From Symbiodinium sp. CCMP2592 (Eukaryota > Sar > Dinophyceae > Suessiales > Symbiodiniaceae): a stretch of DNA of 64,000 bases. The notes below the pieces were generated by a model that was not told where the DNA came from, did no database searches, and worked only from the letters and a program-made list of their open reading frames with translations. The position numbers and the translations under genes are program-made. Below are positions 24,034 to 35,537 of the stretch, piece after piece (within the stretch, counting starts at the first letter, position 1; each line of letters begins with the position of its first letter). The stretch is taken from NCBI GenBank assembly GCA_905221615.1, contig CAJNDT010006002.1, positions 408,501 through 472,500 on the forward strand. Reading direction: 5' to 3'.

Positions 24034-27000
24034 CACTGCTACTGCTCCTACCAATACCAATGCCAAAATGACTCACTGCGACGATGGCAAGTCTGCAGGC
24101 TGATTCCGTAGTCTATCGTTCGGGGGTCAGTCTGGGCATTGTGGGCTTGTGTGGGGCAGTTGCTTGGGGTGTACATCGGGAGGGAACTGCATCAAGTTGA
24201 AACAGGTCTATGATGTGATGCTGCACACTGCTGAAGTCTTGGAGGCACCAGAAATCATCAGAGGCTGGGATTAAATGTGTAGCAGTAAGTAATGACTGCA
24301 GGGACTGCAGGGAGAAAGCAGGCTACGCAGGCACACCCCTTCAGGGGGATGAGCCGGCTGGACTTGGAGGCCCTTTAACTCGAGCCTTGGCTCCTTCTTA
24401 AGAAGATATACTTCACAATTGCTGTCACTGTGGCGCTAACTCAGATCATGCTGATTTCAAGAATCGTCTACCCCAACCTGAAACGTTGCTAAACTGCAAA
24501 CCCTAATGCCCGAATTCGCTGCACCCCGACAGCCGAGGAACTGCAGGATGCGGCATGCGGCCAAGCTTGTCCGGAAGCATCATAGAGAAGTCGTAAACCT
24601 TTTGCTTCAGGAGTTTTGGGGTTCGGATGACCTGAAAAATGTCTTGGTATCAGGGCTCAGGGTTCGAGGTTCGGGGGGCTTGGAAATTCTAGGGTTAGTG
24701 GTTTGAAGTTTTGGGTCCAGGTTTCGGTCCTGCGGTGCTCCGCTCAGGGACCGAAACCATAAATACGTACCCTTATGTACCCTTCATCTTAAACTGCAGC
24801 GGTTCGCATTTGGCATGCGCGGCCTTTCAAAACTTGGGGATTTCAGGTACTGGGAAACCGAGACCGAATCTCACTAAACCTAGACCCCTTAACCCCAATC
24901 ACCCTAAACCCATAAACCCTAACCCCTAAACCCTGAACCCCTTCACCCCAAACCCTTAACCCTTCGTGCCCCCTCTGTCGGAGACTCCCAGGGCAAGATC
25001 TCCACGCGAACTTTCAAGCAGTGTGGACGGGGATTTGAAGACATCACAAAGCATGGGTTTAGGGGTTCAGGGTTGAGGTGCTGAACCCCTTATGGTTTAA
25101 TTAAAGCCCGTGCCACCAAGCCACGAAGGCCTAAAGCCCATCCGAACAGGCCCAGGTTCTTGCACGGGCTTTCGAACCGAAGTATAGATTACGCAGGTGC
25201 GTGGAGCTGTTGGCATCATCCCTTAATATCCATAAACCCTGCATGCTAGAGCCTTCTCTCGGATGAGGGCTCGGAGAGCAGCATCAAATGAAAGCTTCAG
25301 AACTGGAACGTGCTGCAAGAGTGGATGCTAAGCCTGATTTTCAAGGTGGGCATATAAAATTTCGTATACCCCTTCGCGATTGAAGTATCAAAAACTGTTG
25401 TGTATCGAGATTAAACCACCAGGCATGCAAACGTGGCCGAACTGATAGCCTGCTTCCTGACTTCCCTGAACCTTTCAACCCTTGATAAAAGCCCTCAGAA
25501 GTCCTTTAAATCCCGCTCCCCTCAACTTTGTTGACAAGAAGCCTTGAAGGAGGCATAAAAGGAACCTGTCAGGGGAGATGCTGTGAGGCATGCGAGGCCC
25601 AGGCAAGTCCGCCGCTGCGCAGCTTCTGCTGGAAGTTCACGCCAAGGGCCTGCAGAAACCCCCTGAACCCTAGAATGGTACATCCTGAGGACTCAGGGCT
25701 CTTAGGGGTGAGGGATATGGGATCTAGTCTTTTTCGGGCTCAGGGTCGGTGGATTCCATCAGGGACGGGATGGGGGGGTTGTAAGGGTTCAAATTCAAAG
25801 GGCTTCTGTTAGATTTCGGGGGTTGCGTAGTTGAAATGGAATGCAGTAGTCGGTTGTTCTGCCGTAAGTACTTCAGACGTGCCTCTCGGCCCTGTCACTA
25901 CTGCAGAAGCATAGCTGAGAAGCTCCAAGCATAAACCCAGGCCTTGGGGAGGCAGCAACCCCAAACCCTAAACCCTTAATTCCTAAATCCTTAACCCTAA
26001 ACCCTAGACCTTCAGTTCCTAAGCCCTAAACCCTTAGTTCCTAAACCGTAAAAACCCTGATCTCCTGGGCCCTAAGCCCTAAACCCCATCTCAAGGCGAG
26101 ACAGCTCGACTCTGGCTCCCAACCTGCTACGTGATACTCTCGCAAGCCCAAGACCGTGCGAATGCGACTATTATAGGGGCCTTTATAGTTAGAATAGGTG
26201 AATAAGGTTCCTGTGAAAGGGTCTATAAGGGTTACTAGGGGCTTGAGGCCCATTATACTATACTTATAATAAGGAGCCCCTTGAATAGTATAGCTTATTA
26301 TTCAGGGCCTATACTACTCCACCGACATTGGAACCGACATCAGCAAAAACCCAGCAGCTGCCGCAGTCGCCTTCTTCCGCCTCTCGCGGTACTTCTCGAG
26401 GTCCTCCTGTGGAGATAACAGTTTTGCTCCTCCTACCACTACCACACGACGACGACTACTGCTTGTAAAATCAGCACTACTACGACCACTGGCACCAACT
26501 GTTCCTGCTGCTGCTGCTGCTGCAGTTACATTACTACTCCTGCTGCTGCTGCTGCTGTGCTGCTGGAGTTACTACTACTGCTATTGCTGCTGCTGCTGCT
26601 GCTGCTACTGCTACTACGCTCCATCAGAGCTCTTCGCTGCGGGGCGAATTAACAAGGTTACAACATTGAGCTATAAGTACTCAGGTACGGTTAAGTTGTA
26701 CGCAACCGAAACCCGAAACCTCCCAGAGGTTGGAGGACGTCCTTGAAAGCGTGATCCGCCAAAGCCTCCACCACCCCGGTGGCTGCTGCACCTGTGAAAA
26801 GGGTGTCTTCTATATAATGGCAGCTTCCACTTTGGAATCAACTCGAGAGATTTGCGCTCGAGGTAAAACTGCAGCCCTGGGACTTAGCGCGAAACTGGCT
26901 TTTTCAGGGCCCTTCCTGGAGCAAGCTCTGATTTACGCCCGGTACCTGAACGGGGAGCTAGTTAACAGAAACATTGCGATCACTGATGCAGGGGGGCTAA

Positions 27001-27352
27001 AAATTAGAATATGGTTTTGCATTTGTTAAGAATATTTATAACTGGGAACCATAAGGAATAATGTCGGTAATTATGAAGGCCCCTACAGCAAGTCAGAACT
27101 TTTGGGGCTTTCAATTCAGGCGGCAAGGAATGTCTGGTGTCCCAAATTCATCCTCCCCGAAACAGAACCTAGTTTAGAATCTATGGTTTAGGGTTAGGAT
27201 CCCAAATCCGTGCAGAATCTATCATAAACTCCAAAGCAAAATCCATGAGGCCCCGGAAATCGCGCCTCGGTCTTCCAAAAGCCTCCTTGTGGAGTTCTCG
27301 ATCATGCGGAAACGCGCCAGCCAATCCTGCCCGGAAGGTCCCAGACAACTGC
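24032..27352. other. Gene-free spacer with trinucleotide patch
   Basis: Decayed telomere-like DNA occurs at about 24655-24730, 24870-24965, 25670-25690 and 25970-26080. A CTG/CTA/CAC-rich patch lies at about 26425-26620. Open frames at 25528-25812 and 26730-27029 carry no recognisable domain. Confidence 0.5.
26170..26312. mobile_element. MITE-like element, TATAGGGGCCTT family, diverged
   Basis: The left end TTATAGGGGCCTTTATAGTTAG and the core GGCCCATTATACTAT match the elements at 46931, 48931 and 60394. The right end is degraded (ATTCAGGGCCTATAC). About 40 bp of extra sequence follow the left arm. Confidence 0.55.
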
Positions 27353-27462
27353 TAGGATACCCAGTAACCTAAGAATAAAAAGGCCTCTCTTTTTGGTATT
27401 GGGTAACTTTATAAGGAACCTAGGACTACAAAAAGGTAATAAGGGTACTACTGGGCATCTTA
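27353..27462 (+). mobile_element. 110-bp MITE-like element, copy 2
   Basis: This has the same length and nearly the same sequence as 19799-19908. It differs at a few positions, including GGTAATAAGG for GGGAATAAGG and an end of CATCTTA for CATCCTA. Confidence 0.85.
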
Positions 27463-28721
27463 GACTGTGAAGGGTTCAGCGTGTTTGGAGTTTGCTAAGG
27501 ATTTTGGGTGCCGGTTGTGAGTCTGCAGGTCAAGCGGCATTGTGTCGGCAGGGTTGTAACATAGAATACAAGCAAGAGCTACTCCTATAAAACATCACGA
27601 CGAAGAAGATGGCCCCGAGACTAGACATAAACTCAAAGGCTTAAGGGGAGGATCGCTGGTCCTGGGAAGGCAGAGGTCAGGCCTGAGAGCAGGACTCCAG
27701 GCGCGTCGCGATGTCGAAGTCGACGTATCGCACCCGGTGGACCTGGTTTGTTGAGGGGACTGTTGGATTTGTTCTGTGTTGGGCGTTTGCTGAAGTTTAA
27801 TTATTTTTGGTATGTTTTTGCAGCTTTGCTTTGGTGTGTCTGGGTGCTTTAGGGGTTCAGCATGCTGCACTCACAACCTCACTTTCGAAGTTAGATCGAA
27901 ACTCCGATCGTGGTTCCAGGAATCGCCCCTGATTAAGGGGTGGATGCTGCATTAAGCTTTCCCTGAACAATAAACCTTAAACTCTTAAAACCCTAAAGTA
28001 GGTCCTCTGATCCTACACCCTCAAACCTCAAGATTAGGGTTTCCTACTTTCGTTCCTAAACCTTATACCGTAAACCCACATCCCCAAGCCCCTAGCTCCA
28101 AACCCAAATCTCCAAACCCTAAACCGTAGACTCCAAGCCCTAACTAGTATTGATACTAACATCAAGGTGGCAATATTGCTTACGAATAAAAATGTTGATA
28201 TTCATATTCATCTTGCTACTAGTATTTAAAATAATGCTAATACTAAACCCGACATCCGCCCAGCCTTCACGGCAGAGATCGCCCGCACGCGGCAGGAAAA
28301 CTCCGCGGCGATGCCCTGCGAGGCTGCGGGGTCAAAGGTTTATGGTTTATGCAGGATTCAAGGTTCAGGGTTGAGGATTTAAGGTTCAAACATACAGGCT
28401 TAAGTTAGGCTTGGCAACGTTTTAAGTTTTGCAGTAGGGCTTAGGGCTTAAACCTTCAAAAGCCACGGCTGGATGCGGGAGTGAAACAGCACTTTGCGTC
28501 CTTAGGGTCTGAGCCCTAGACCCTAAGCCCTACAGCTAAAGCCTAAACCCTAAACCCTAAACTCGCTGTTTATTTCAAAAAAAAGAAACCCTAAACTCCT
28601 AAACACGAAACCAGAGCTTCAACCTTAACCTTTAAGTACCTCCATGGCCCGAAATGGTCAACCCGTCTTCCCAAAAAGCAAGCATGTAGCAACCAAAAAT
28701 TCTGCTACCCAGAAGCAAAAC
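27463..28721. other. Gene-free spacer
   Basis: Telomere-like variants in both orientations occur at about 27965-28145, 28340-28450 and 28500-28600. No protein-coding region or RNA gene is recognised. Confidence 0.5.
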
Positions 28722-28831
28722 TAGGATACCCAGTAACCTAAGAATACAAAGGCCTCTCTTTTTGGTATTGGGAAACTTTATGAGGAACCTAGGACTACAA
28801 AAAGGGAATAAGGGTACTACTGGGCATCCTA
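28722..28831 (+). mobile_element. 110-bp MITE-like element, copy 3
   Basis: Third copy of the family, with the same 14-bp inverted ends. Small differences include AATACAAAGG for AATAAAAAGG and GGGAAACTTT for GGGTAACTTT. Confidence 0.85.
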
Positions 28832-28930
28832 GTAATTTCCAAGACCCTATGTAAACCCTCAGCCGTAAAAAGCCCTACGTAGCCCCGAAAATGATACCAC
28901 CCAAGACAAAAACACTGAAACCAAAAAAAG

Positions 28931-29044
28931 GAACTCCTATGTAAACCCTATGCCCTAACCGTGAACCCTAGCCCCACCAAGCCCTAAACCCAAACCCAAG
29001 ACCTTTTCATCCAATTCAAGAAAATCAAGAACTCCTATGTAAAC
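28931..29044. repeat. Telomere-like stretch between 16-bp direct repeats
   Basis: GAACTCCTATGTAAAC occurs exactly at 28931-28946 and 29029-29044. The 82 bp between are mostly CCCTAA variants plus about 30 bp of other sequence. A partial third copy (CCTATGTAAACC) lies near 28848. Confidence 0.5.
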
Positions 29045-30756
29045 AGCTGTGGCGTGATCCGACAAACCCTTCAAAACCCCAAACCCTGAACCCCTAAACC
29101 CCTAAACCCTAGACCCTAAACCCCTAAACCCTAAGAGCAGAAGAAGCCGCATTTGCCTCGAGGATGAGAGAGCCCGGCTCCAGAGGGATCACCGGCACTG
29201 CCGGCGTCTCGTCGCCTCCGAGGCGCCTGGGCGATTTGGGGCTTCGGGGCTTAAGGGTTTTGGGTTTAGGGGTTTAGGGTTTAGGGGTTTAGGGGTGAAA
29301 GGTTTATACAGGGTTTAGGGCTTCGGGTCTTATTGTTTGGGGGTTGGGGCTTGGGTTGAGGGTTCAGCGCCTGGATAATGGCTAGAATTGTGTAGAAATC
29401 GAGAAGAACTTTACTTAGCAAGCAACCCTAAGGAATGTTCTTCCGGATTCTATATGAACATATGTTAATGTTTTCGGGTTTCAGATTTAGCGCTGTGGCG
29501 CTTCTTGTTCTTTCTGAATGGATTTGGCTTTGGACCCTCCACCTGGACATGCCAAGAATCAAATCCTCAGCTGAAGCCTACGAGGGCCTAGTTCATTGTG
29601 CCAAAATCTCTCTCAGCCCCAACCGAAGTCTGACCCCTGAGCCATCCATTTTCTGGGTTTCCCTGGCTTGGACCATGAAAACCCTAAAGCCGAAAGCCTA
29701 AACCCTATACCCTGTAACGGACCCATGAAAGGGACCTCAAGTCTGCGAAATCGCTCTTAAAGCACATCGGCGCCTGAGCCGCTCGTTGGGGGAGGCGATC
29801 TCCAGCAGTGCCTGTGATGATGCTCAGATTTAAGGCTTAGTGGCTTAGTGTTTAGGGAGTGCTCAATGTCTGAGCTTGGGGAGAATTTGGTTAATTTGGT
29901 TCTAGCTTTGGCACTACGGCATTCACATGCTTGCGTGTAAGATTTTGGGCCTGGGTATGTCCAATACTGCGACGTATCAGGACCCATCCGGAATGATTCA
30001 GGACCCCTTACAGCCTTGCAGCTCAGACTGGATTTAGGGCCTGGTCTTCGAGTTCACGGTGTAGGAAGTGTGGCCAAAACATCTGCTGCAAAATGGCCAC
30101 CACTTCGAGGGTCTGAAAACTCTGCAAACTTGGCGTCTGAAACCCTTGACCCTAAACTCAATAGCCCAAGAGCCCAAAGTCATGACCGAGACAATCCCAC
30201 GAGGACATCGGTCTGCAGAACCAGGGCTGTGTTCCTACATGACTCAACCTGATCCCTGAAATCTCCTACACCCCCCTAACTCCCAAACTTCAACCTCTCG
30301 TCTCAGCCCAAAATCCGGGGCAATGCGAAATCCACAAACCCCTGAACTTCTTGTTGTGTTCGACAGTCAACAGTTTACGGTTTAGGGTTTCCTTAAGGCC
30401 CTGGGGCCTCTGATCCAATTCTTGAACCCTCCATTGTAAAACTTCCGAACCTCTCAACCCAAACAAACATCAAGCACACGTCTAAGCCATAGAACCTGCA
30501 AACCCACAACGCAAAACTCCAAAACGCCCCATGCAAGACCGCTCACCGAAAGCTCTAACACCCAGAACCCTGAACCGCCTAACAATGCAACCCTCAAAAT
30601 CCTGAAACCTCAAAGCCCCAAAACCTCGCAATCCACCAACCAAGGACAAGACCAACAAAAATTAAAAAAAGCGCGCACACACACACACACACATATGCCA
30701 ACCCCAAACCCTCAACCCTGAACCCTAGCCCCTCCCTCAAGCTAAAGAGATAAAAG
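29045..30756. other. Gene-free spacer, telomere-like runs
   Basis: CCCTAAA-rich DNA lies at about 29080-29133 and TTTAGGG-rich DNA at about 29250-29320. C-rich variants fill 30440-30660. A (CA)n run lies at about 30675-30692. The small frame at 29435-29701 has no recognised domain. Confidence 0.5.
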
Positions 30757-30896
30757 CAGCTGGGTGCCGCACCCCAAACCCTAAACCCTAAAAACCCGAA
30801 ACCCTAAAAACCCCTAAACCCTGAACTCTAAACCCTAAAAACCCTAAACCCCAAACTCTAAAGCCTAGAAACCCTAAACAGCTGGGTGCCGTACCC
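30757..30896. repeat. Telomere-like array between direct repeats
   Basis: CAGCTGGGTGCCG followed by a variable base and ACCC is found at 30757-30774 and 30879-30896. About 104 bp of CCCTAAA-type repeats lie between. The flanking motif is not telomeric. Confidence 0.7.
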
Positions 30897-31105
30897 GACC
30901 CTGAGTCACCACCGAGAAGCAGGGGCCTAAGAGCTCCGGGTTCTTTGAATATGATATATTGAATATTATTAAAAATACTTGTGTATTGTATGCACCGTTT
31001 CTTCTGTCATCTGTTCTATTCATTGAATTGGAGATATTACAGTACAATTTCATGCATAAGATATATTTATTTCTTGTTTTAATTTGTTGTTATTTCAATG
31101 TTTGA

Positions 31106-31274
31106 CCCAGAAACTCCAATATCCCTTCATTAAAGAATATACCTCAGGGCTCCTTAAAGGGATCTGTATGGGTTGGGTTCTATAAGGGAATTAAGGAATA
31201 TACCATGATTATAGTAGGATCAAAAGTATGGTTTAAGGAATATTCGGTAATTAAGGGATATTGGAGTCTCTGGG
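31106..31274. mobile_element. MITE-like element, CCCAGAGACTCC family
   Basis: The left end is CCCAGAAACTCCAATATCCC. The right end is its near reverse complement (GGGATATTGGAGTCTCTGGG). Inside, GAATATAC and GGAATAT motifs make further inverted pairs. Relatives lie at 56648-56818 and 63524-63849, and a truncated end lies at 63955-64000. Confidence 0.8.
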
Positions 31275-31300
31275 TAGGTGCATTGCGTTAGGCTTGGGGT

Positions 31301-31409
31301 TGCTTTTTGAGGGTTTAGGGTTTAGGCTTCTTGTTGAGGGTTTGGGGTTTGGGGTTTAGGTTTCTTGTTAGAGTTTAGGGTTCAGGTTTCTTTTTGAAGG
31401 TTTAGGGCT
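31301..31409. repeat. Tandem CTTKTTGAGGGTTTAGG repeat
   Basis: Four imperfect units begin near 31303, 31330, 31364 and 31390, each a TTCTTGTTGAG-like spacer followed by TTTAGGG variants. It is a higher-order repeat grown out of telomere-like DNA. Confidence 0.6.
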
Positions 31410-32316
31410 TATAGGGATTCTTATGAGGGTGTAGGATTACGGTCTAGGGCTTAAGTTTTTTTAGACTTCGGAGTTTAGGATGCACGTTCTGGTCTTGGGA
31501 ATTGCGGATTGGCAATCATATGGATGCATTCCTCCGTTCCTTACCAAGAACCAGGCAGTCAGAGCTACTGTGGTCAGGCTTAGGGTTTGGTTTTAGGTTT
31601 TTTTGAGAGCTCTTTTCCGTCTGCACGTGGGCATGGCCTGCAGTAGTGGTGAAAAGAGAAAAGCTGTACTAGCAGTGGCACTGGGATTTCACCGCATCCG
31701 CATCATCACCATCAGTAGCATCATCATCATCAGCAGCAGCATCATCATCATCATCATCACCGCCATCGCCATGACCATCACCGTCATCCCCATCCTCACC
31801 TGCGGCAACGACACGGTCTCAAATTGGACTACATCTTAATTACAGTTGCAAGAACCATTATCAATGTAATCTGAAAAACTAAGAACGATCAAGCGGTATA
31901 GCGACACAAATATGGCGACAAAGAAGGCAACGCAAAGGGGAACGGCAGTATTGCAAGTCATGACGGCCAGCAGTACTACTGCAGGCAGCGATAACAACCA
32001 GAATAATAACAGTATCCTTACAGAAACTTGGTTATTGATTCTGATTTGTTGCACGAAAGACATCTTAATGCTCAAACTATACTGAAACCCCTAAAGCCTC
32101 CAGAACTGCGTGGGCCTGAAACCCCTGTGAGATACCCCACACCAAAAAGGGAACAACGAAGCAAAGGCCCAGCTTCAGAAGAAGAGCAACTACAAAATGT
32201 AACACTTACGAAACCCGAACAACCCGAGGAAAAACCTCCGAACCCACAAACCGTACGCGCAAGACCCTACAACCCGAAATCTGAGAACCCTTAACCCTCA
32301 AAGAACCCAAACATCC
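31410..32316. other. Gene-free spacer with CAT microsatellite
   Basis: A CAT/CAC/CAG-rich tract occupies about 31690-31790. The open frames at 31603-32294 are low-complexity or lack domains. A TTTTTTTGAGAGCTCTTTTC block near 31596 resembles one near 61705. Confidence 0.5.
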
Positions 32317-32595
32317 CAGACCCTGATGCCTCTAAGAAAAACTCTTCAACCCCAAACCAATGTAGTAATTCTTCCAGGTACAGCTTAATAAGGATCCTAG
32401 ACCCTGATGCCTCCAAAAGAAACCCTTCAACCCTAAACCCCAAAAGTGACACTTCTACTACAGCTTAATAAGGATGCTAGACCCTGATGCCTCTAAAGGA
32501 AACCCTTGAACCCTAAACCCCTATTGTAATTCTTCTAGTACAGCTGAATACAAACCAATGTAGAAATTCTTCTAGTACAGCTTCATTAATGAGGA
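32317..32595 (+). repeat. 80-bp tandem repeat at the duplicon border
   Basis: Three units begin near 32318, 32399 and 32479. Each has AGACCCTGATGCCTCYAAA, a CCCTAAACC-like piece, TAATTCTTCTAGTACAGCTT and AATAAGGAT. A partial fourth unit ends near 32595, immediately before the left edge of duplicon copy B. Confidence 0.8.
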
Positions 32596-32734
32596 ATCCG
32601 AAGTCCTCAACAAGATCCCCGGCCGGGCTCGGTGCCGGCTGTGGAGTCGTCAGCCTTCGGCTGCCAAATGCCCCCGGGCTCCAGATGCGTGGGATCTGCC
32701 TGCGGTTTAGGGTGTAGCAGTGTAGCATTAGGGG

Positions 32735-32860
32735 CTACTTGGAGGGGCAGGGGACTTAGCAAGTAGGTCATACGTAGGGTTATAATTGGGGTAACTCCAT
32801 TTAGGGTACTTATAACTCTACTTATAACCTACTTTCTAAGTCCCCTGCCCTTCCAAGTAG
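32735..32860. mobile_element. MITE-like foldback, CTACTTGG family, copy 1
   Basis: The left arm CTACTTGGAGGGGCAGGGGA and the right arm TCCCCTGCCCTTCCAAGTAG are inverted, and the pairing extends inward through ACTTAG and TAGGT. Relatives of about the same length lie at 47490-47615 and 59076-59199. No counterpart is visible in duplicon copy A near 960-1236. Confidence 0.85.
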
Positions 32861-33894
32861 GGTTTAGGGCTTATCGTTTAGGGCTCATGGCTTGGGGGGC
32901 AAAAAGAATCCTTCAAGCGGTCTGGCGAGGCAAGCGAAAGCGCTGTGCAGATCATCCGAGGGATCCTTGTTGCCCTGCTCATCTCAGGACATCTGAAGCC
33001 CTGAGCCCTAAACCTTAATTGATCTTGTTTCAATGCCGGAGAATTAGGTAATTAGTTGTGTGGCGTGGGAGGAAAGGAACGGCGAAGCGCGCTGCTTAGG
33101 ATCGGCGAGGTATCCCGGAAAGTAATTACGAAGATGCCCCCGCGAACCCTGAAGCCTAAGAGGCGTCAGGGAGTCTGGACCGAAGTAGGGACTAAACCCT
33201 ACAAGCTCCCCCACCAGCCTTCCCGATTTCCCCTGTGCTCAGGATGGGCATTCGCGGCACCGACATGTTACAGACTCGCGCTGTTTGTCATTCCTTGTGA
33301 GTTCTTCGTCTTGCTTGATCCGCAAAACTATTAAAAGAGTCTGCAGCCAATCCGTCAGGGCTACAGGGAAGTTGGGGGGGCCTTGACTTCTGCAAAGCGA
33401 ACGCCTGCCACGGCGAGGCTCTTTGCTCCTCGTCTGCAGAACACTAAAATCTTCTAGCGCAGCTTTCGGACTGGTGCCCAAAGAGCCCAGTCCTCCTTAA
33501 TTGAGAAGGTTTACGTACCACAGAACTGCGCAGGGCTCCGTACTGTTGTTTATAAAATATGTATACCTAAATCTGAATGCTCCCAGGGCTTCGGACTGGT
33601 AAAACGAAGCCTCTCACCAAAACTAGGGACCACAGGACGAGTTTATGGGTTGTTGATCCAACAGCAGCCAGCCCGTTATCGCTGCGCCAGTCCTACTTCT
33701 CAAAACTTGTTTGCAATGCCGTTCTGATGGGTATTCTTAGGGTGACCATAAAGTAAGTTTCTACTAGGGTACTGCAAGGATACTTCAAGCATTGCATTCA
33801 CACAATAGCTCGGGCCATGCTTTTGATGGCTGGAGGTGAAACAGAAAGCCCTTCAGTTCGTTACTTGCATGCAATGTATATAGGAGTCGTATAA

Positions 33895-35205
33895 GGCTTG
33901 AACATAGACATATATGCATATAAACATACACAAGAACATATTCAACATATACACAACGTATACAAATACAATACCTGTACGTGTACCTCTGCCTGTGCCT
34001 TCACCTATAGCTTGATACATACACATTATGCACATGCACATACACATGCACACAAAGACCCATATACGATTAATTTGTTATGAAAAGAAGTGGAAGCACG
34101 AAATTAACCGGAGTGAAGAACGAAAACACCACGAACCCAGAACCTCCAAGATTGACCTTTTCCCTAGTAATAAGACTGTAACCGTAAAATAGGTGAAATC
34201 CGTGCTTCTGTTTCTCTCTTTCGTTCGGTTGTAGTGAAGTGAAGAGAGAAAAGAAAGCACGAACCGAACAAATGAGAGAAACTGAAGCACCCCAAAGACC
34301 TAAATTTAGCATGAAGAGAGCCACACATTCCATTCATTTCTCTCTCTTCACATTTATTTTGGTCTTTTCTTTGCAATGGAACGGAGGGACCGTGGTTGTG
34401 TTTAAAGAAGGAACGAAAACAAGCGAGTGACAGCGTAGACACACATGGACCAGAACACACACACACACATACACATGCATGTGCTCGTTCACATACTCCC
34501 ACATGTCCACAGCAAGGTACACATACACACGGACGTACACATATGCGTATGCGTACACGTACATACACACACACAAACACAAACACACACACACACACAC
34601 ACACACGCGCACGCACCTTATGTGCACGGACACACGCAGATGTGCAAATACGAATACACATATACAGACACGTGCACATACACGTGCACATATGCCTGCA
34701 CATACACATACGCAGACACACAGCACACACACACAAACATACATATACACACACATGCACAGGCCCATATACATGTACGCACACGCATGCACATACACGT
34801 ACACATGTCCTACACGTACACATACACATACACGTACACATAAAACTCACGCAACCGCGCGCACACACACAGACGCACGCACCTACCGATTGTCACGGAT
34901 GCATACACGTACGAATAGACATGCACATACACCTGCACGTAGACTGTAAACGTATGCACACATACGATCACATGCGCAGACACACACACACACACACGCT
35001 GATGTACACGTACACATACGCGTACACATACATCTTGGCATACACACACATACTTACACGCATACATACAAGCATACGTACAAACTTACATACATACATA
35101 CATACGTACATACATACATATACAGACATACACGCATACATGCGTACATACATACATGCATACATACATAGATACATACATACATACACACATACATACA
35201 GGCAA
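33895..35205. repeat. CA/TA microsatellite tracts of copy B
   Basis: ACATAC and CACACA repeats dominate 33895-34070 and 34440-35205, including (CA)n near 34587 and CATACATACATA from about 35085. Between them (34075-34435) is unique sequence with GAGAGAA and TTTCTCTCTTTC patches. The long His/Thr/Cys/Val-rich frames on both strands are compositional. Confidence 0.85.
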
Positions 35206-35537
35206 CGGAAACACCTATTGTCTCGTCTTTCGTTAAGGAGTATGGTGTAGTATTGCCGCAAAACAGAATGCTTTTGTTGTGAGAGCCATCCCGACTTTTG
35301 TAATACAACTAGAGAATGACTATAAGATTGCCATTCACGGAACTCTACTCAGCTTTACCGGTACTGCGACGCCATCGGGGCGATGAAGGCAGCCACAAAA
35401 AGGATGCCAAAGACGCCAACGGTCTCGTCGATTTTCGCCTCGAACTGCTACACTGCACTGTACTATGTCTATCATATTGCTGTACTAGACCAGCAGATCA
35501 CACCTCTACTGTTCTATACAGAAAAATAGCGAACTGG

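Noticed and set aside
23698-24111. Poly-Val/Ser and poly-Thr/Tyr frames
   Set aside because: Products of the CTA trinucleotide array.
34164-35250. Frames of up to 284 codons (His/Thr or Cys/Val rich)
   Set aside because: They follow CA/TA microsatellite composition on both strands.
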